Part shown: one piece after another, positions 37,400-49,330 of the stretch
Layout: each line of letters starts with the position of its first letter
Numbering within the stretch: position 1 is the first letter of the stretch
Origin: Nageia nagi
Lineage: Eukaryota; Pinophyta
NCBI GenBank assembly: GCA_050084985.1
Contig: JBITNC010000001.1
Location: 135,222,001-135,286,000 of the forward strand
DNA length: 64,000 nucleotides
Reading direction: 5' to 3'
Made by a program: the position numbers and the translations under genes
Notes under the pieces: generated by a model
The model's input: only the letters and a program-made list of their open reading frames with translations
What the model was told of the DNA's origin: nothing
Database searches by the model: none

Positions 37400-37550
37400 T
37401 ACAATAAAGAGTCCGAAATTATCAGAAATACCATTATGAAGAAGAAAAGAGTCTGGGATTATCAAAAATATCATTATGAAGAAGAAAAGAGTCCGGGATT
37501 ATCAGAAATATTCATTATGAAGAAGAAAAGAGTCTGAGATTATCAGAAAT
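37400..37550 (+). repeat. 40-bp tandem repeats in the 5' LTR
   Basis: Almost four units of AAGAAGAAAAGAGTCCGGGA followed by TTATCAGAAATATCATTATG. The 3' LTR has the same at about 45095-45245. Confidence 0.9.
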
Positions 37551-38397
37551 AATTAGATACTGTCAAATCTCCAAAATCAGTGGAGGAAGAGCTATACATG
37601 TCTGAACAAATCTGTTTGAGCAATAGGAGCATTCGTCAGTTACAGCAGTTGCAGACTCAGATAGTGAACTCCCTTTGATGTAGGAGCAGTTACAAATAAG
37701 GATTCCATTTCAGTTTGTTTTTGATAACATGTCATGATAGGAACAGTTTCTTTGGGGTTTTTTTTTGATGCGTAACGTTTCTCTTGGGTATGAAAGAAAA
37801 ATGTGAAGTGTGAATTGGTGATTGAGTAGTGTGCGCGAAGAGAGAAGTGTGTATAGTGAAGGGCCAGAGTGGAGGTAAAAGAGCGTGATGAGATGTGCAT
37901 GTAGAGAAGTGTGAGAGAAGAGGTAATAGCATGGAAGAGGGGAGTATCAGGAGCATATGAAGAGAGCAAATGAAGATACAGATTGGATAGTGATTGTTTA
38001 ACTATGAACTAGACCATTGAGGGTCTTCTAGAACTGTATTCTTTATTCCTTTTGAATATTATCTCAAGTGGGTGCTTGAGAGCTGGAGTTGGTGCTCCAA
38101 GCAATAGGTGCTGCTATTTGCAAAGTGGTAGTTGGTGCTACCCTTCATAGTTGGTGCTGTGAATTTGTAAGCTTTCTTTAATGGCTGGATTTGGATTGGT
38201 GTCCAAGCAGACATTTTCAGGGATGTAGCCAAACTGGTGAACCTCGTTATATCTGGTGTTGTGTGATGTACTGGTGTGCTTGCTCAATTTTCTCTAGCTT
38301 TTAATCTATCTTTATTTAAGAAGGTTAAATTGATTATAATTTTTTTTTAATACACTGATTCACCCCCCCCTCTCAGTGTCACTTGAAGTCCAACAAT

Positions 38398-38409
38398 TGG
38401 TATCAGAGC
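38398..38409 (+). other. Primer-binding site of the copia element
   Basis: TGGTATCAGAGC, two bases past the LTR end, is the usual plant copia site complementary to the 3' end of initiator tRNA-Met. Confidence 0.95.
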
Positions 38410-38459
38410 AAGGTTCCTACTTAGGCTATAACAGCTAAGGAGATCCGGGTAGTGGCACT

Positions 38460-39893
38460 ATGGCAAGCGGAGAAGGTTTCTCATCTAACAAGGCACCTCT
38501 CTTTGATGGAAACAATTATGGTTTCTGGAAAATTTGAATGAAGACTTATCTCAGTGCATTGGGTTTTGGTACATGGGATGCTGTAAAAAGGGGTTACACT
38601 CCTCCCCCTACAGGTCCATCAGATGAAGCAGAAAGAAAGGCATTTGAATATGATGCAAAAGCAAGAAATGCTCTAATGTGCGGTCTTGTGGATAGTGAAC
38701 TGGTGAAAGTTATGGCATGCAAATCTGCAAAAGAAATATGGAATAAGTTGAAGAGCATTCATGAAGGAGATGATAAAGTCAAGGAAGCAAAACTCCAAAC
38801 TCATAGAGCTCAATTTGAAGTTCTAAAGATGAATGAAGATGAAACCATTGAAGCATACATGTTGAGAGTAAATGAAATTACTAATGCAATCAGAGGTCTT
38901 GGGGAAGAAATCGAAGATCATGTCATCGTGAAAAGGGTACTACGATCTCTCACATCTCGTTTTGATTCAAAGGTGTCTGCTATTGAAGAAGCAAAAGATT
39001 TGAAAACTTTCAGCATGGATGAAATGCATGGATCACTGACTGCTTATGAAATGAGGATTGGAAAAGTAAAACATTCAAAAAAGGAAGCAGCATTTAAAGC
39101 CAATAATAGTACCAAACCCAAAATAGATTCTGACGATGAGGAACAATCTGATGGAGCAGAAGCAAATTTTGTTAGAAAGCTAAAAAGAGGAACAGGTAAA
39201 TATCAAGGCAAGCTACCATTTAAATGTTTTAACTGTGGTGGTATTGGTCATTTCATTTCAAAATGTCCATATAGAAAAATTGATAAAGATGATCAAGAAT
39301 CATATCTTGAGAAAAACCACAAAATGAAACCTCATGCTCGAAATAGAAGGTCAAATAGACAGAGCTTCATATCTAGAAATAAAGGCTCCACTGATGATGA
39401 TTCCAATAATGAATCAGAAAAAGAATACAATGAAGCATTGTTTATGGCATTTGAAGAGAAACTGAATGAAGATAATCAAAATGCCCAAGAACATAAAAAG
39501 GAAGAGACAGATGAAGAAAATGACTGTGAGATTGAGATTGATCTTGAAGAAGAACTAATAACAGCATTAAATGAACTGAATAAAGAAGTAAAGAAAAATA
39601 AGAAACTCTCAGAAAGGTTTGATGATGCAAGTAATATTATAGAAACCTTAAAAATAGAAGTGGAAGAATCTAAGAGGATAAATGAGAGTTTGGAGGAACA
39701 ATTTCTTGTGAAAGTTAAAAGTTGCAGTAAGCTTGAAGAGGAAATAACTGGGCTACGAATGCAACTAGAGGAAGTCACCAAGAAAATCAGCTCTTTTGAA
39801 TATCTAGAAGGAAGGTCGACTAAACTCAGTGAAATCATTAATAGTCAAAGAATGTTTTCTGATAAATCTGGTCTAGGATATGAACAAGGATAA
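38460..39893 (+). pseudogene. copia gag (part of the gag-pol frame), with a stop near the start
   Basis: An ATG at 38460 opens 25 codons ending GNNYGFWKI, then a TGA at 38535-38537. The frame goes on for 451 codons from 38538 to a TAA at 39891-39893. The capsid part (residues 1-200 of the long stretch) is of the UBN2/gag type: LMCGLVDSELVKVMAC, AKEIWNKL and YMLRVNEITNAIRGLGEE. A zinc knuckle CFNCGGIGHFISKC is at 39225-39266. Residues 330-440 form a strong coiled coil rich in Glu, Lys and Leu. Gag normally builds the particle that packages the element's RNA. After the TAA the same frame continues with two more knuckles (40062-40103 and 40175-40217). The TGA and TAA could each come from a single C-to-T change. 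Confidence 0.9.
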
Positions 39894-42800
39894 TCTTCCA
39901 ATGACATAAAAAGGGAAAACATAAAAGAAACCAAGAAGAAGGAAGATAGCTCAGGACTGGAGGATGATGGCTTCACTCAAGTGCATTCCAGAAGAAAACC
40001 CTATGCAAGACCAAGAAGTACTCAGCAATATAACAGATACATTCATCCCTTCAATGGATACTGTTTCAAATGCAATGCGTATGGACACAAAATTTCTAAA
40101 TGTAAGTATAATATCACTCCAAGAACCTTTGTTACTAGGAATGCATTTGGCCCACTAATGGAGTATCCTGTTGAGTGTTACAACTGTCATGAATATGGAC
40201 ACATTGCCCGATTCTGCAGAAATAATCATGGCATGAGGTTCTTTCCACCAAGACAATTTCCTTCCATAAGACAAAATAAACAGTTTCAAAGCAGTCATCC
40301 ACAAGAAGAAGAAAAGAATAATAAAAAACAAGAAGCTGAAATAAAAGTAAAACAAGTCTGGAAAGAAAAGAAAAAACTCAGAGAGGATAAAGAGTCTTTA
40401 ATCATTCAAACAGCATTAAAAGCTCAAGACAAACCATCACCATGGATATTAGACAGCGGATGCTCAAGTCACATGACAGGTGACAAGAAGAAATTTCAAA
40501 AACTACAGGAATATGAAGGTGGGTCAGTAAGATTTGGAAACAATGATGGCGCACAGATTATCGGCAAAGGGACAGTCAAAATAAATGACGAAAACGTCAG
40601 ATCTGAAGAGGTATTATTTGTTGTGGGACTGAAACATAATTTGTTGAGCGTTAGTCAAATATGTGACAAAGGACATGATGTAATTTTCAAAAAACATGGC
40701 TGTGAGATTCGAAGGGCAAATAGTGGTAGACTTGTAGCAGTTGGTACACGAACCTGTGGCAATTTATACACCTTATCAGATATTTCAGAGGGATCATGTC
40801 TTCTAGGTAAGGAGAGTGATGATTGGCTATGGCATAAGAGATTGGGACACATCTGTTTTAAAAACTTGATGAACATTTGCTCAAAAGGAGCAGTAAGAGA
40901 TATGCCCAGTATCAACAAACCAGTAAATGATATTTGTGATTCATGCCAAAGGGAAAGCAAACCCGAGCAAAGTTCAAAGTGAAAGAATATCACACCAGCA
41001 AACCATTGGAAATCATACACACTGACCTATGCGGACCAATGCGAACACAAAGCGTCAATGGAGATAAGTATTTTATTCTATTCATAGATGATTATTCAAG
41101 AATGACTTGGGTGCAATTTTTGAAACACAAATCTGAAGCATTTGAAATGTTCAAAGCATTTAAAAATCAAGTAGAAAATCAAATGGAGAGGAGAATTAAA
41201 TGTCTTCGCTCAGATAAAGGAGGTGAGTTCACTTCTGATGAGTTTTCTGAGTTTTGCATACAACACGAAATTAAAAGATAATTCTCTGCAGCAAGAACTC
41301 CACAACAAAATGGAGTAGTTGAAAGAAAAAATAGAGCAGTACAAGAAATGGCTCGAACCATGCTGATAGAAAGTAATGTTGCTGATAGGTTCTGGAAAAA
41401 AGCAGTGCATACTGCAGTGCATATTCAAAATAGATGTATGATGCGACCACATGAGGATAGAACACCATATGAATTATGGTTTGGAAGGAAAGCTACAGTG
41501 AGGCACTTCAAAATCTTTGGCAGTAAATGCTATATCAAGAGAATAGAAGAAAACTTAGTAAAGTTTGAGGATAGATCTGATGAAGGCATCTTTCTTGGTT
41601 ACTCTTCAAAGAGCAAAGCATACAGGTGTTACAATAAAAGGATAAAAATAATCGTTGATAGTGTTTATGTTCGTGTTGATGAGCAAAGAGATCTTCCCAA
41701 GAGAAATGATGATGATAATCTTCCTGCCTATCAAGATTCAATTGAAGAAGACAAAAAGAATAAAAACAAATCTAAGCAATCACAAGTAAAGAAATCAGAA
41801 GATTCAAATTCACCAAGTAACCCAAACAGCATTTCAGAAAGTGAGGCGGAAAGAAGATAAAAATTCAAAAACTCCACCAAAAAGATGGCACAAAGATCAC
41901 CCACAAGAGCAAATCATTGGTGAGTTTCATATAGGCATCCAAACTCGCAGAGGGGTTTCAAGCACCTATTCTCTCCTATCCAATATAGAGCCTAAAAATG
42001 TCTCAGAAGCTAGACAAGATGAAAGCTGGATGAAAGCAATGGAGGAAGAACTCACTCAAATTGAAAAGAATGAAACATGGGAACTTGTCCCTAGACCAGC
42101 CAACAAAAATGTGATTGGGATAAAGTGGGTTTTTCGTAATAAGTTGAATGAAGATGGGTTAGTGGTTCGAAATAAAGCTAGACTTGTCTGCAAGGGATAT
42201 GCTCAAGTTGAAGGAATTGATTTTGAAGAAACTTTTGCACCTGTGGCCAGATTAGAAGCTATTTGCATGTTTTTAGCTTTTGCAGTGTATAAAGACTTCA
42301 CAGTTTATCAAATGGATGTTAAATCAGCCTTTCTAAATGGCAAAATTGAGGAAGAAGTCTATATTGAACAGCCAGATGGTTTCCAATTGGGAGAGAATCT
42401 TAATTTGGTATGCAAACTAAAGAAGGCTCTGTATGGTTTAAAACAGGCACCTCGAGCATGGTACTCCAAACTTGATACATATCTTCAGCAGCAAGGCTTT
42501 AGAAAAGGAATGGTGGATAGCAATTTATACATTAAATCAGAAAAGGAAAATTAGCTAATTGTTGTTGTCTATGTAGATGATATAATTTTTGGAGGAAGCA
42601 AGAATGAGCTCTGTAAAAATCTTGCTGACAACATGCAAACAGAATTCGAGATGTCTATGATAGGTGAGCTTGCATTTTTTCTTGGCTTACAAATCAATCA
42701 GTTGAAGAATGGCATGTTCATATCTCAAACCAAGTATGTTAAGGAGATGCTGAAGAAGTTTGCCATGGAAGACTATAAACCTGTGTGCCCCCCTATGACG

Positions 42801-43523
42801 ACAGGTTGCAAATTAAGTAAGGATGATAAAGCACCAACAGTAGATCAAACACAATACAGGTCAATGATTGGAAGTTTATTATATTTGACAGCTACTAGAC
42901 CAGACATTCTTCAAGCAGTATGTATGGTTGCTCGATTTCAAGAAAATCCTAAAGAAACACATGTTACTGCAGTAAAGAGAATATTCAGATATCTCAAAGG
43001 TACAGTAGAATATGGTTTATGGTATCCTAGAGGAAAGGACTTTACACTTAGTGCCTTTTTAGATGCAGACTGGGCAGGATGCATGGATGATAGGAAGAGC
43101 ACCAGTGGAGGAGCATTTTATTTGGGTAATAATCTTGTTAGCTGGCACAGTAAAAAGCAAGACTCAGTATCCCTATCTACAGTTGAAGCAGAGTATATAG
43201 CTGCAACTTCTTGCTGCACACAGATTCTATGGATGAAGCAGATGCTAAAAGATTTTGGTATAGAGATTAACGAGCCCATATCAGTTCTTTGTGATAACAC
43301 AAGTGCAATCAATATATCAAAAAATCCTGTTATGCACTCACGAACAAAGCATATTGCAATCAGATATCTTTTTCTAAAAGAAAGAGTGGCGCAAGGAGAA
43401 GTACAGTTGGATTTTGTTCCAACCACAGAGCAAGTAGCAGACATCTTTACAAAGCCTTTGCCCAAAAACATCTTTGAACATCTTCGAAACAAGCTAGGAG
43501 TTGTTATCCTTCCCAAGCATTAG
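39894..43523 (+). pseudogene. copia pol: protease, integrase, reverse transcriptase, RNase H (broken)
   Basis: In order: two CCHC knuckles; protease with ILDSGCSSHMTG (catalytic Asp codon at 40452); the zinc region WLWHKRLGH ... CDSCQ; integrase core with IHTDLCGP, RSDKGGEF and PQQNGVVERKN (the D, D, E residues); reverse transcriptase with [33 protein letters not shown] and YVDD at 42570-42581; RNase H with DADWAGC, STVEAEYIA and DNTSAI; and the C-terminal end at 43523. Breaks are a one-base frame change in the interval 40943-40982, a TAA at 41279, a frame change at 41841-41860, and a TAG at 42552 just before YVDD. All catalytic residues are still readable, so decay is recent. Confidence 0.93.
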
Positions 43524-43745
43524 CTATTTCTGGATGTCACATTCTCAGGGGGAGTGCTTATTTTTGTTATTACTTCTGTGTATCTTGTGTTTGTATGCAT
43601 ACTACTGATTTTCTGAGAATGTCATGTATGGACTCAGGGGGAGTCTATAAATGCCCCTTGTTATTGTTGACAAAGGGGGAGAGAAAAGTCCCGATGCAGG
43701 TGTCTGATCAAGTGGTGTGTTGCCAACAATTCCAAAGGGGGAGAT
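43524..43745 (+). other. Multiple purine tracts before the 3' LTR
   Basis: Four AGGGGGAG tracts occur (about 43546, 43637, 43673, 43737). The last, CAAAGGGGGAGAT at 43733-43745, abuts the LTR and is the working polypurine tract. Several such tracts in a row are characteristic of Sireviruses. Confidence 0.9.
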
Positions 43746-46085
43746 TGTTGAGCATGTGTGATTGTCATTGTTGTCAACACGTGGTTTTGGCTGTGTCTTC
43801 GTGCAGTAGTATGAGTTTATTTTTAGATCCCCAGGAGTTTTCTAGAGCAGATAAGCAGGCTTCCGGAATGAAGTGATGACGTTCCAAAATGAAATGATAA
43901 AGCTCAATGATAAAGCTCAATTGTGAAAAATACAGGTTCCAGAGACGGTGAGAGTTGTGAAAAATCTAGGTTCCAGAGACGGTGAAAGTTGTGAAAAATT
44001 CGGGTTCCAGAGAAGGTGAGAATTGTGAAAAATTGGGTTCCGAAAAAAGTGAGTAGAGCATTTCGGAAGCATGAAGATGACGTCACGGGAAGAACAATGT
44101 TCACATTTTTGAATGAAACCGGGTTCCGGAGATGATGAGGTCAGCAAGGGGTGAATAAAAGTCCGAAGATGATGACATCATGGTGTAGGTGTTGAAAAGT
44201 TCGAAGATAAAAGTGCAGAGATTAAAGTGCAGAAATAAAAGTGCGAAGATAAAAGTGCGGAGACAAAAGTGTGGAGATAAAAGTTCGGAGATAAAAGTTC
44301 AGAGATAAAAGTCCGGAGATAAAAGTTCGAAAATAAAAGTGCGGAAATAAAAGTGCGGAGATAAAAGTGCAGAGACAAAAGTGCGGAGATAAAAGTCCGG
44401 AGATAAAAGTCCAGAGATAAAAGTCCGGAGATAAAAGTCCGGAGAGAAAAGTGCGGAGATAAAAGTGCGGAGATAAAAGTGCGGAGATAAAAGTTCGGAG
44501 ATAAAAGTCTGAAGATAAAAGTGCGAAGATAAAAGTGCGGTGATAAAAGTTCGGAGATGATGACATCATGCGAGAAGCATTTTTACTCTACTTCCGGAGT
44601 CCGGAGATGATGACATCATGGTGTAAGTGTTGAAAAGTCCGGAGATAAAAGTGCAGAGATAAAAGTGCGGAAATAAAAGTGCGGAGATAAAAGTGCGGAG
44701 ACAAAAGTGCAGAGATAAAAGTTTGGAGATAAAAGTCCGGAGATAAAAGTCCGGAAATAAAAGTGCAAAAATAAAAGTGCAGAGATAAAAGTGCGGAGAC
44801 AAAAGTGCGAAGATAAAAGTCCGGAGATAAAAGTTCAGAGATAAAAGTCCGGAGATAAAAGTCTGGAAATAAAAGTGCGGAGATAAAAGTCTGGAGATAA
44901 AAGTCCGGAAATAAAAGTGCGGAGATAAAAGTGCGGAGATAAAAGTGCGGAGATAAAAGTCCGGAGATAAAAGTCTGAAGATAAAAGTGCGAAGATAAAA
45001 GTGCGGTGATAAAAGTTTAGAGATGATGACATCATGCGGGAAGCATTTTTACTCTACTTCCAGAGTCCGGAGATGATGACATCATGGTGTATACAATAAA
45101 GAGTCTGAAATTATCAGAAATACCATTATGAAGAAGAAAAGAGTCCGGGATTATCAAAAATATCATTATGAAGAAGAAAAGAGTCCGGGATTATCAGAAA
45201 TATTCATTATGAAGAAGAAAAGAGTTTGGGATTATCAGAAATAATTAGATACTATCAAATCTCCAAAATCAGTGGAGGAAGAGCTATACGTGTCTGAACA
45301 AATCTGTTTGAGCAATAGGAGCGTTCATCAGTTACAGCAGTTGCAGACTCAGATAGTGAACTCCCTTTGGTGTAGGAGCAGTTACAAATAAGGATTCCAT
45401 TTCAGTTTGTTTTTGATAACATGTCATGATAGGAACAGTTTCTCTGGGGTTTTTTTTTTATGCATAACGTTTCTCTTGGGTATGAAAGAAAAATGTGAAG
45501 TGTGAATTGGTGATTGAGTAGTGTGCGTGAAGAGAGAAGTGTGTATAGTGAAGGGCCAGAGTCGAGGCAAAAGAGCATGATGAGATGTGCAAGTAGAGAA
45601 GTGCGAGAGAGGAGGTAATAGCATGGAAGAGGGGAGTATCAGGAGCATATGAAGAGAGCAAACAAAGATACAGATTGGATAGTGATTGTTTAACTATGAA
45701 CTAGACCATTGAGGTCTTCTAGAACTGTATTCTTTATTCCTTTTGAATATTATCTCAAGTGGGTGCTTGAGAGCTGGAGTTGGTGCTCCAAGCAGTAGGT
45801 GCTGCTATTTGTAAAGTGGTAGTTGGTGCTACCCTTCACAGTTGGTGCTGTGAATTTGTAAGCTTTCTTTAATGGCTGGATTTGGATTGGTGTCCAAGCA
45901 GACATTTTCAGGGATGTAGCCAAACTGGTGAACCTCGTTATATCTGGTGTTGTGTGATGTACTGGTGTGCTTGCTCAATTTTCTCTGGCTTTTAATCTAT
46001 CTTTATTTAAGAAGGTTAAATTGATTATAATTTTTTTTTAATACACTGATTCACCCCCCCTCTCAGTGTCACTCGAAGTCCAACA
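43746..46085 (+). repeat. 3' LTR of the copia element (2340 bp)
   Basis: Same structure as the 5' LTR: TGACGTCA at 44078-44085, 14-bp arrays at about 44200-44556 and 44636-45020, 40-bp repeats at about 45095-45245, and CAACA at the end. The arrays differ from those of the 5' LTR in unit order and single bases. Confidence 0.95.
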
Positions 46086-46090
46086 ACCAT

Positions 46091-47006
46091 AACTCAAAGG
46101 CATTGATACAAATGATAACTTGATACCCATTTATTTTGACATCCCAACCCTAAGATTCGCGTGTATCATAGAATGTCAAGGCCAATTTTTGTTGTATTTC
46201 TGTAGGCATGGAAAAAACATTTGAGTACAAAGGAGTAGGAGTGTTACAAATAACTTTCATAAAGATATCTTTGTCATACCTATTTTCAAACCCTAGAAAA
46301 TAACTTCCATTATTCCGTACTCTATGTTCTTTTGATAGTCTTTCGATGATCTCATTTCTAACCTTTATCTAACTTATCATTTTAAGTTCAGCAATACGAC
46401 AAGCTTGCTTTTTCTCTAACTTCCATTCCCAAATTGTGTGTCACATTTGCATGCGAGAACATCTATGAATTTGTCTATAATATTGTTATGATGTTCTAGG
46501 GGAAAAGCCACAAAAGTATTTGAAAAATCATAAATCACCCTTTTATGAGGTAAATAATGTAGGATTTCATCCATCCATTCTAGGCTTTTGGTTAATCGCT
46601 TAATGTATTTCAGCCTAGCTAAAAAGAGTGAATACTCAGTTAATTGATAATTTATGACAATCTTTGGTATTCCATAAGGCCATTGTAAATAGAAAGCCAT
46701 TATTCTTTATGATATTCTTTCCATATGGGTGAAATAGATTGGTGGATCTAAAATAATGCTTACTTCGTATCCACACAAAGTGACTCCCCAATCATTATTC
46801 CTAACACAAAACATATGAAATGTTCTTTTATATTGTTCATCAATAGTCAATTGTAAATAATTTAAAAGATTAAGATCAAATCTATGTTGTAAATATGTTA
46901 ATGTGAAATCACCTGGATATCTTGGTGGTGGAAATCATACTTGTGGTGGCATTATGCTACCTTCAGCAGATTCCCTTACCAGATTCATCTTTTCTATTTT
47001 AATCAT
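46091..47006 (-). pseudogene. Extra ORF after integrase in gypsy element 2, unknown product, split by the copia element
   Basis: From an ATG at 47006 the minus strand stays open except for two stops (near 46936 and 46710) down to 46416. After a frame change near 46420 it is again mostly open to the copia insertion point. On the other side, from 36053 down to about 35770, the minus strand is again open except for one stop. I estimate at least 390 codons in the uninterrupted state. Readable words are YPGDFTLTYLQHRFDLN, GYEVSIILDPPIYFTHMERI, FDTS-free aromatic segments such as WPYGIPKIVINYQLTEY, and DYYVPKIYHNQVVLDFSFLF. I do not recognise the family. Some Tat elements carry extra genes between pol and the 3' LTR, so the place is not unusual, but the protein is unassigned. 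Confidence 0.6.
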
Positions 47007-47093
47007 TAACACTTGACAAATATTAATACTTTTATTTATTTATTATTTTAACAATAAAATAAAATAAAAGAAAACTAATGTACACATTTTTTT

Positions 47094-48425
47094 TTATGTA
47101 TAGAAAGGTCGAAGATGCATGATATTTATAGGTTCACGTTCTTCATTTCCTTCTAAATCTGATAAATGATAAGTTCCTCTACCGAATTTTTTCTTAATGA
47201 TATATGGTTCTAACCAATTCGGAGCAAACTTATCTCTAAGCTGTCGTTCTATTCGTGAAGTTTGTTGATTTTCTTTTAAAACCAAATCACCTATTTCTAA
47301 TTCACGAATTAGAGCCCTTTTATCAAAGGCTTATTTTATCCTTTTCTGATAAACACGCATATGCTCTAAAGCATTAATACATTTTTCATCTAAAAGTAAC
47401 AATTGATATAAGTGAGTCTATCTTGTTTCTTCATCGAAATTTTACTCACTCAGATTTACTCTAAGGGATGGTATCTCAAGTTCTATAGGTAAGATAGCTT
47501 CTATTCCGTACACTAAAGAGAATGGTGTTGCCCCAATAGGAGTGCATACACTGGTACGATAAACCCATAAGGCTTTTGGTATTTGAATATGCCAATCTCT
47601 ATGAGAATCATTTACTATTTTTGCTAAGATGTTTCGAATAGTTTTATTAGTAGCCTCTGCCTGTCCATTGCCTTGTGGATAATAAGAAGTGGAAAAACTT
47701 TGTTTAATCTTATACTTATCACATATTTACTTTACATCCTTATTTTTAAAATTTTTTCCATTATCCATAATTAATTGATTTGGCACACCAAATCTACATA
47801 TAATATAATTTTCTATAAAATTCACAATTCGTGAGCCAACAGTGGAAGTCATGGGAATAGCCTCTACCCATTTGGTAAAATATTCATTCGCTGTAATTAT
47901 GAACTTATGTCCACCAGAAGATGTAGGTGTAATTTTTCCTATTAAATCTAATGCCCATTTAGAGAATGGCCAAAGTGATTGTATAGGATGTAGTTCTTGA
48001 GATGGTTGTGAAAATAAATGAGCGTATTGTTGACATTTAAAACATTTTTTAACATATTCACAACAATCTTTTTCTATAGTTGGCCAATAATACCCTATTC
48101 GTATTAATCATTTTACAATTGCAACACCATTAAAATTTCCTCCGCATGTTCCATCATGGGCAGAGGATACTACCTTTTTAACATCATTCCATTCAAGACA
48201 TTTGAGTAAAATACCATTAAAATTTCATCGATGTAAAATATCCCCTAACAAACAATATTTAGTTGCTTTAATTTTAAAAGCTCATCGTGCTGATTTACTA
48301 AGGTTTGAAGGAAGATTTCCAAATTTTAAAAAGTCTATCAATTCTTTATACCAATTATCTTTATCATTTATGTCAATATTTAATACACTTTTTTCTTCAT
48401 CTTCCCGTTGTAACGATGATTGAGA
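47094..48425 (-). pseudogene. Integrase of gypsy element 2
   Basis: The C-terminal piece 47094-47285 is open and has KFAPNWLEPYIIKKKFGRGT and YHLSDLEGNEEREPINIMHL, the GPY/F-type end of Ty3/gypsy integrases. Towards 48425 the core is readable through stops: WALDLIGKITPTSSGGHKF with the first Asp near 47950, a second Asp in LIMDNGKNF near 47760, and a zinc region near 48040-48100. Several stops, some in the zinc region, make it inactive. Confidence 0.85.
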
Positions 48426-48449
48426 TAATTGAATTATCTCAACTTGAAT

Positions 48450-48854
48450 TCAAGATTTTTTAGGATCCTCTGGGATAAGAGATCCAATAGAAGCCATAGC
48501 ATCTACAAATCTATTAGATGATCTTGGTGCTGCTTCTATACTAAATTGGTCAAAAGATTTTAATAATTCTTTGACTAACACTTTATACTTTTGAAGTAAA
48601 GGCTCTTTACATTGATAAATTCCTTTCACTTGATTTATGATAAGTAAAGAATATCCAATGAGCTTTATTCTTTTAAGTTTTAATTTAATAGTAGTTTTTA
48701 ATGCTAATATCAAAGCTTCATATTCCGCATTATTATTAGTACAAGGAAATTTTAGTTTAAATGCATAAGGTATAAGGATACCTTGCAGTGTTATGAATAC
48801 AACACCTGCTCCACCACCTTGTTCACATCGAGAACCATCAAAGTGTATTGTCAT
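48450..48854 (-). pseudogene. Second (Tat-type) RNase H domain of gypsy element 2
   Basis: 134 open codons. The order of conserved parts is FDGSRCEQGGGAGVVF (first Asp), NNNAEYEALILAL (Glu), then IKLIGYSLLIINQVKG. In the last, the Asp of the usual GDS is replaced by Tyr. It ends with RSSNRFVDAMASIGS, the segment holding the last conserved Asp. An extra RNase H placed between the first RNase H and integrase defines the Tat/Ogre lineage. Loss of the third acidic residue should destroy activity. Confidence 0.85.
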
Positions 48855-49330
48855 ATCCCAATCATTTTAGGTTCTACAGGTATTTCAATTTCATCTAATT
48901 GAAACACTCCATCATTGAGTAATTCAACGATAAGTGGTTTATCATCTTGCAATGGGGCCTCAGCGAGATAATCAACAATTACTTGTCCTTTTATTGACTT
49001 TTGTCCAATAAAATGTAAATCAAATTCAGTTAAGTGCATTATCCACTTTATAGTTCTTGAATTTTGATAAGTTTTATTCATAATATATTTCAATGGATCT
49101 ACTTTAGAAATGACATATGTTGTATGATTAAGCTTATAATGTCAAATTTTTTTAGTAGCAAAAATAACAATAAGACATAATTTTTCCAAATATATATACT
49201 TAATCTCGTAGCTCACTAATTTTCTACTCAAATAATATATAGCTTGCTCTTTATTATGTTCATTCTTTTGAGCAAGCATTATCCCTAAGGCAGTTTCAGT
49301 AGCTGAAATATATAACAAAAAAAGGTACAT
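48855..49330 (-). pseudogene. First RNase H domain of gypsy element 2
   Basis: Two open pieces (49142-49330 and 48851-49093), in a frame shifted from reverse transcriptase, with a stop near 49140. Motifs: YISATETALGIMLAQ, YYLSRKLVSYE, then RTIKWIMHLTEFDLHF. This is the usual gypsy RNase H that follows reverse transcriptase. Confidence 0.85.

Larger units (their letters stand above)
36054..38395 (+). repeat. 5' LTR of the copia element (2342 bp)
   Basis: In order: a CRE-type TGACGTCA at 36386-36393; five copies of GATGATGACATCATG or nearly so (36476, 36850, 36900, 37330, 37380); two arrays of a 14-bp unit (about 36507-36850 and 36927-37330); about four 40-bp units (37400-37550); and a region with repeated TTGGTGCT words (38080-38160). 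The LTR ends CAACA. By eye the first 430 bases differ from the 3' LTR at about 9 positions. Confidence 0.95.
36054..46085 (+). mobile_element. Full-length Ty1/copia element of Sirevirus type (10.03 kb)
   Basis: LTRs 36054-38395 and 43746-46085 both run TGTTG...CAACA and are flanked by ACCAT. A tRNA-Met-type primer site follows the left LTR, and a polypurine tract precedes the right one. Gag, protease, integrase, reverse transcriptase and RNase H occur in copia order. Sirevirus features are the long gag with a coiled coil and three zinc knuckles, the long LTRs and repeated AGGGGGAG tracts before the 3' LTR. Structure is complete, but four in-frame stops (38535, 39891, 41279, 42552) and two frameshifts (about 40943-40982 and 41841-41860) break the coding region, so this copy cannot move on its own. 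It interrupts the extra ORF of gypsy element 2. Confidence 0.95.

Noticed and set aside
37640-37969. 109-codon Ser/Thr/His-rich minus-strand ORF, also in the right LTR at 45424-45661
   Set aside because: Antisense to the LTR, present in both LTRs with differences that do not favour silent sites as far as I can see; no domain.
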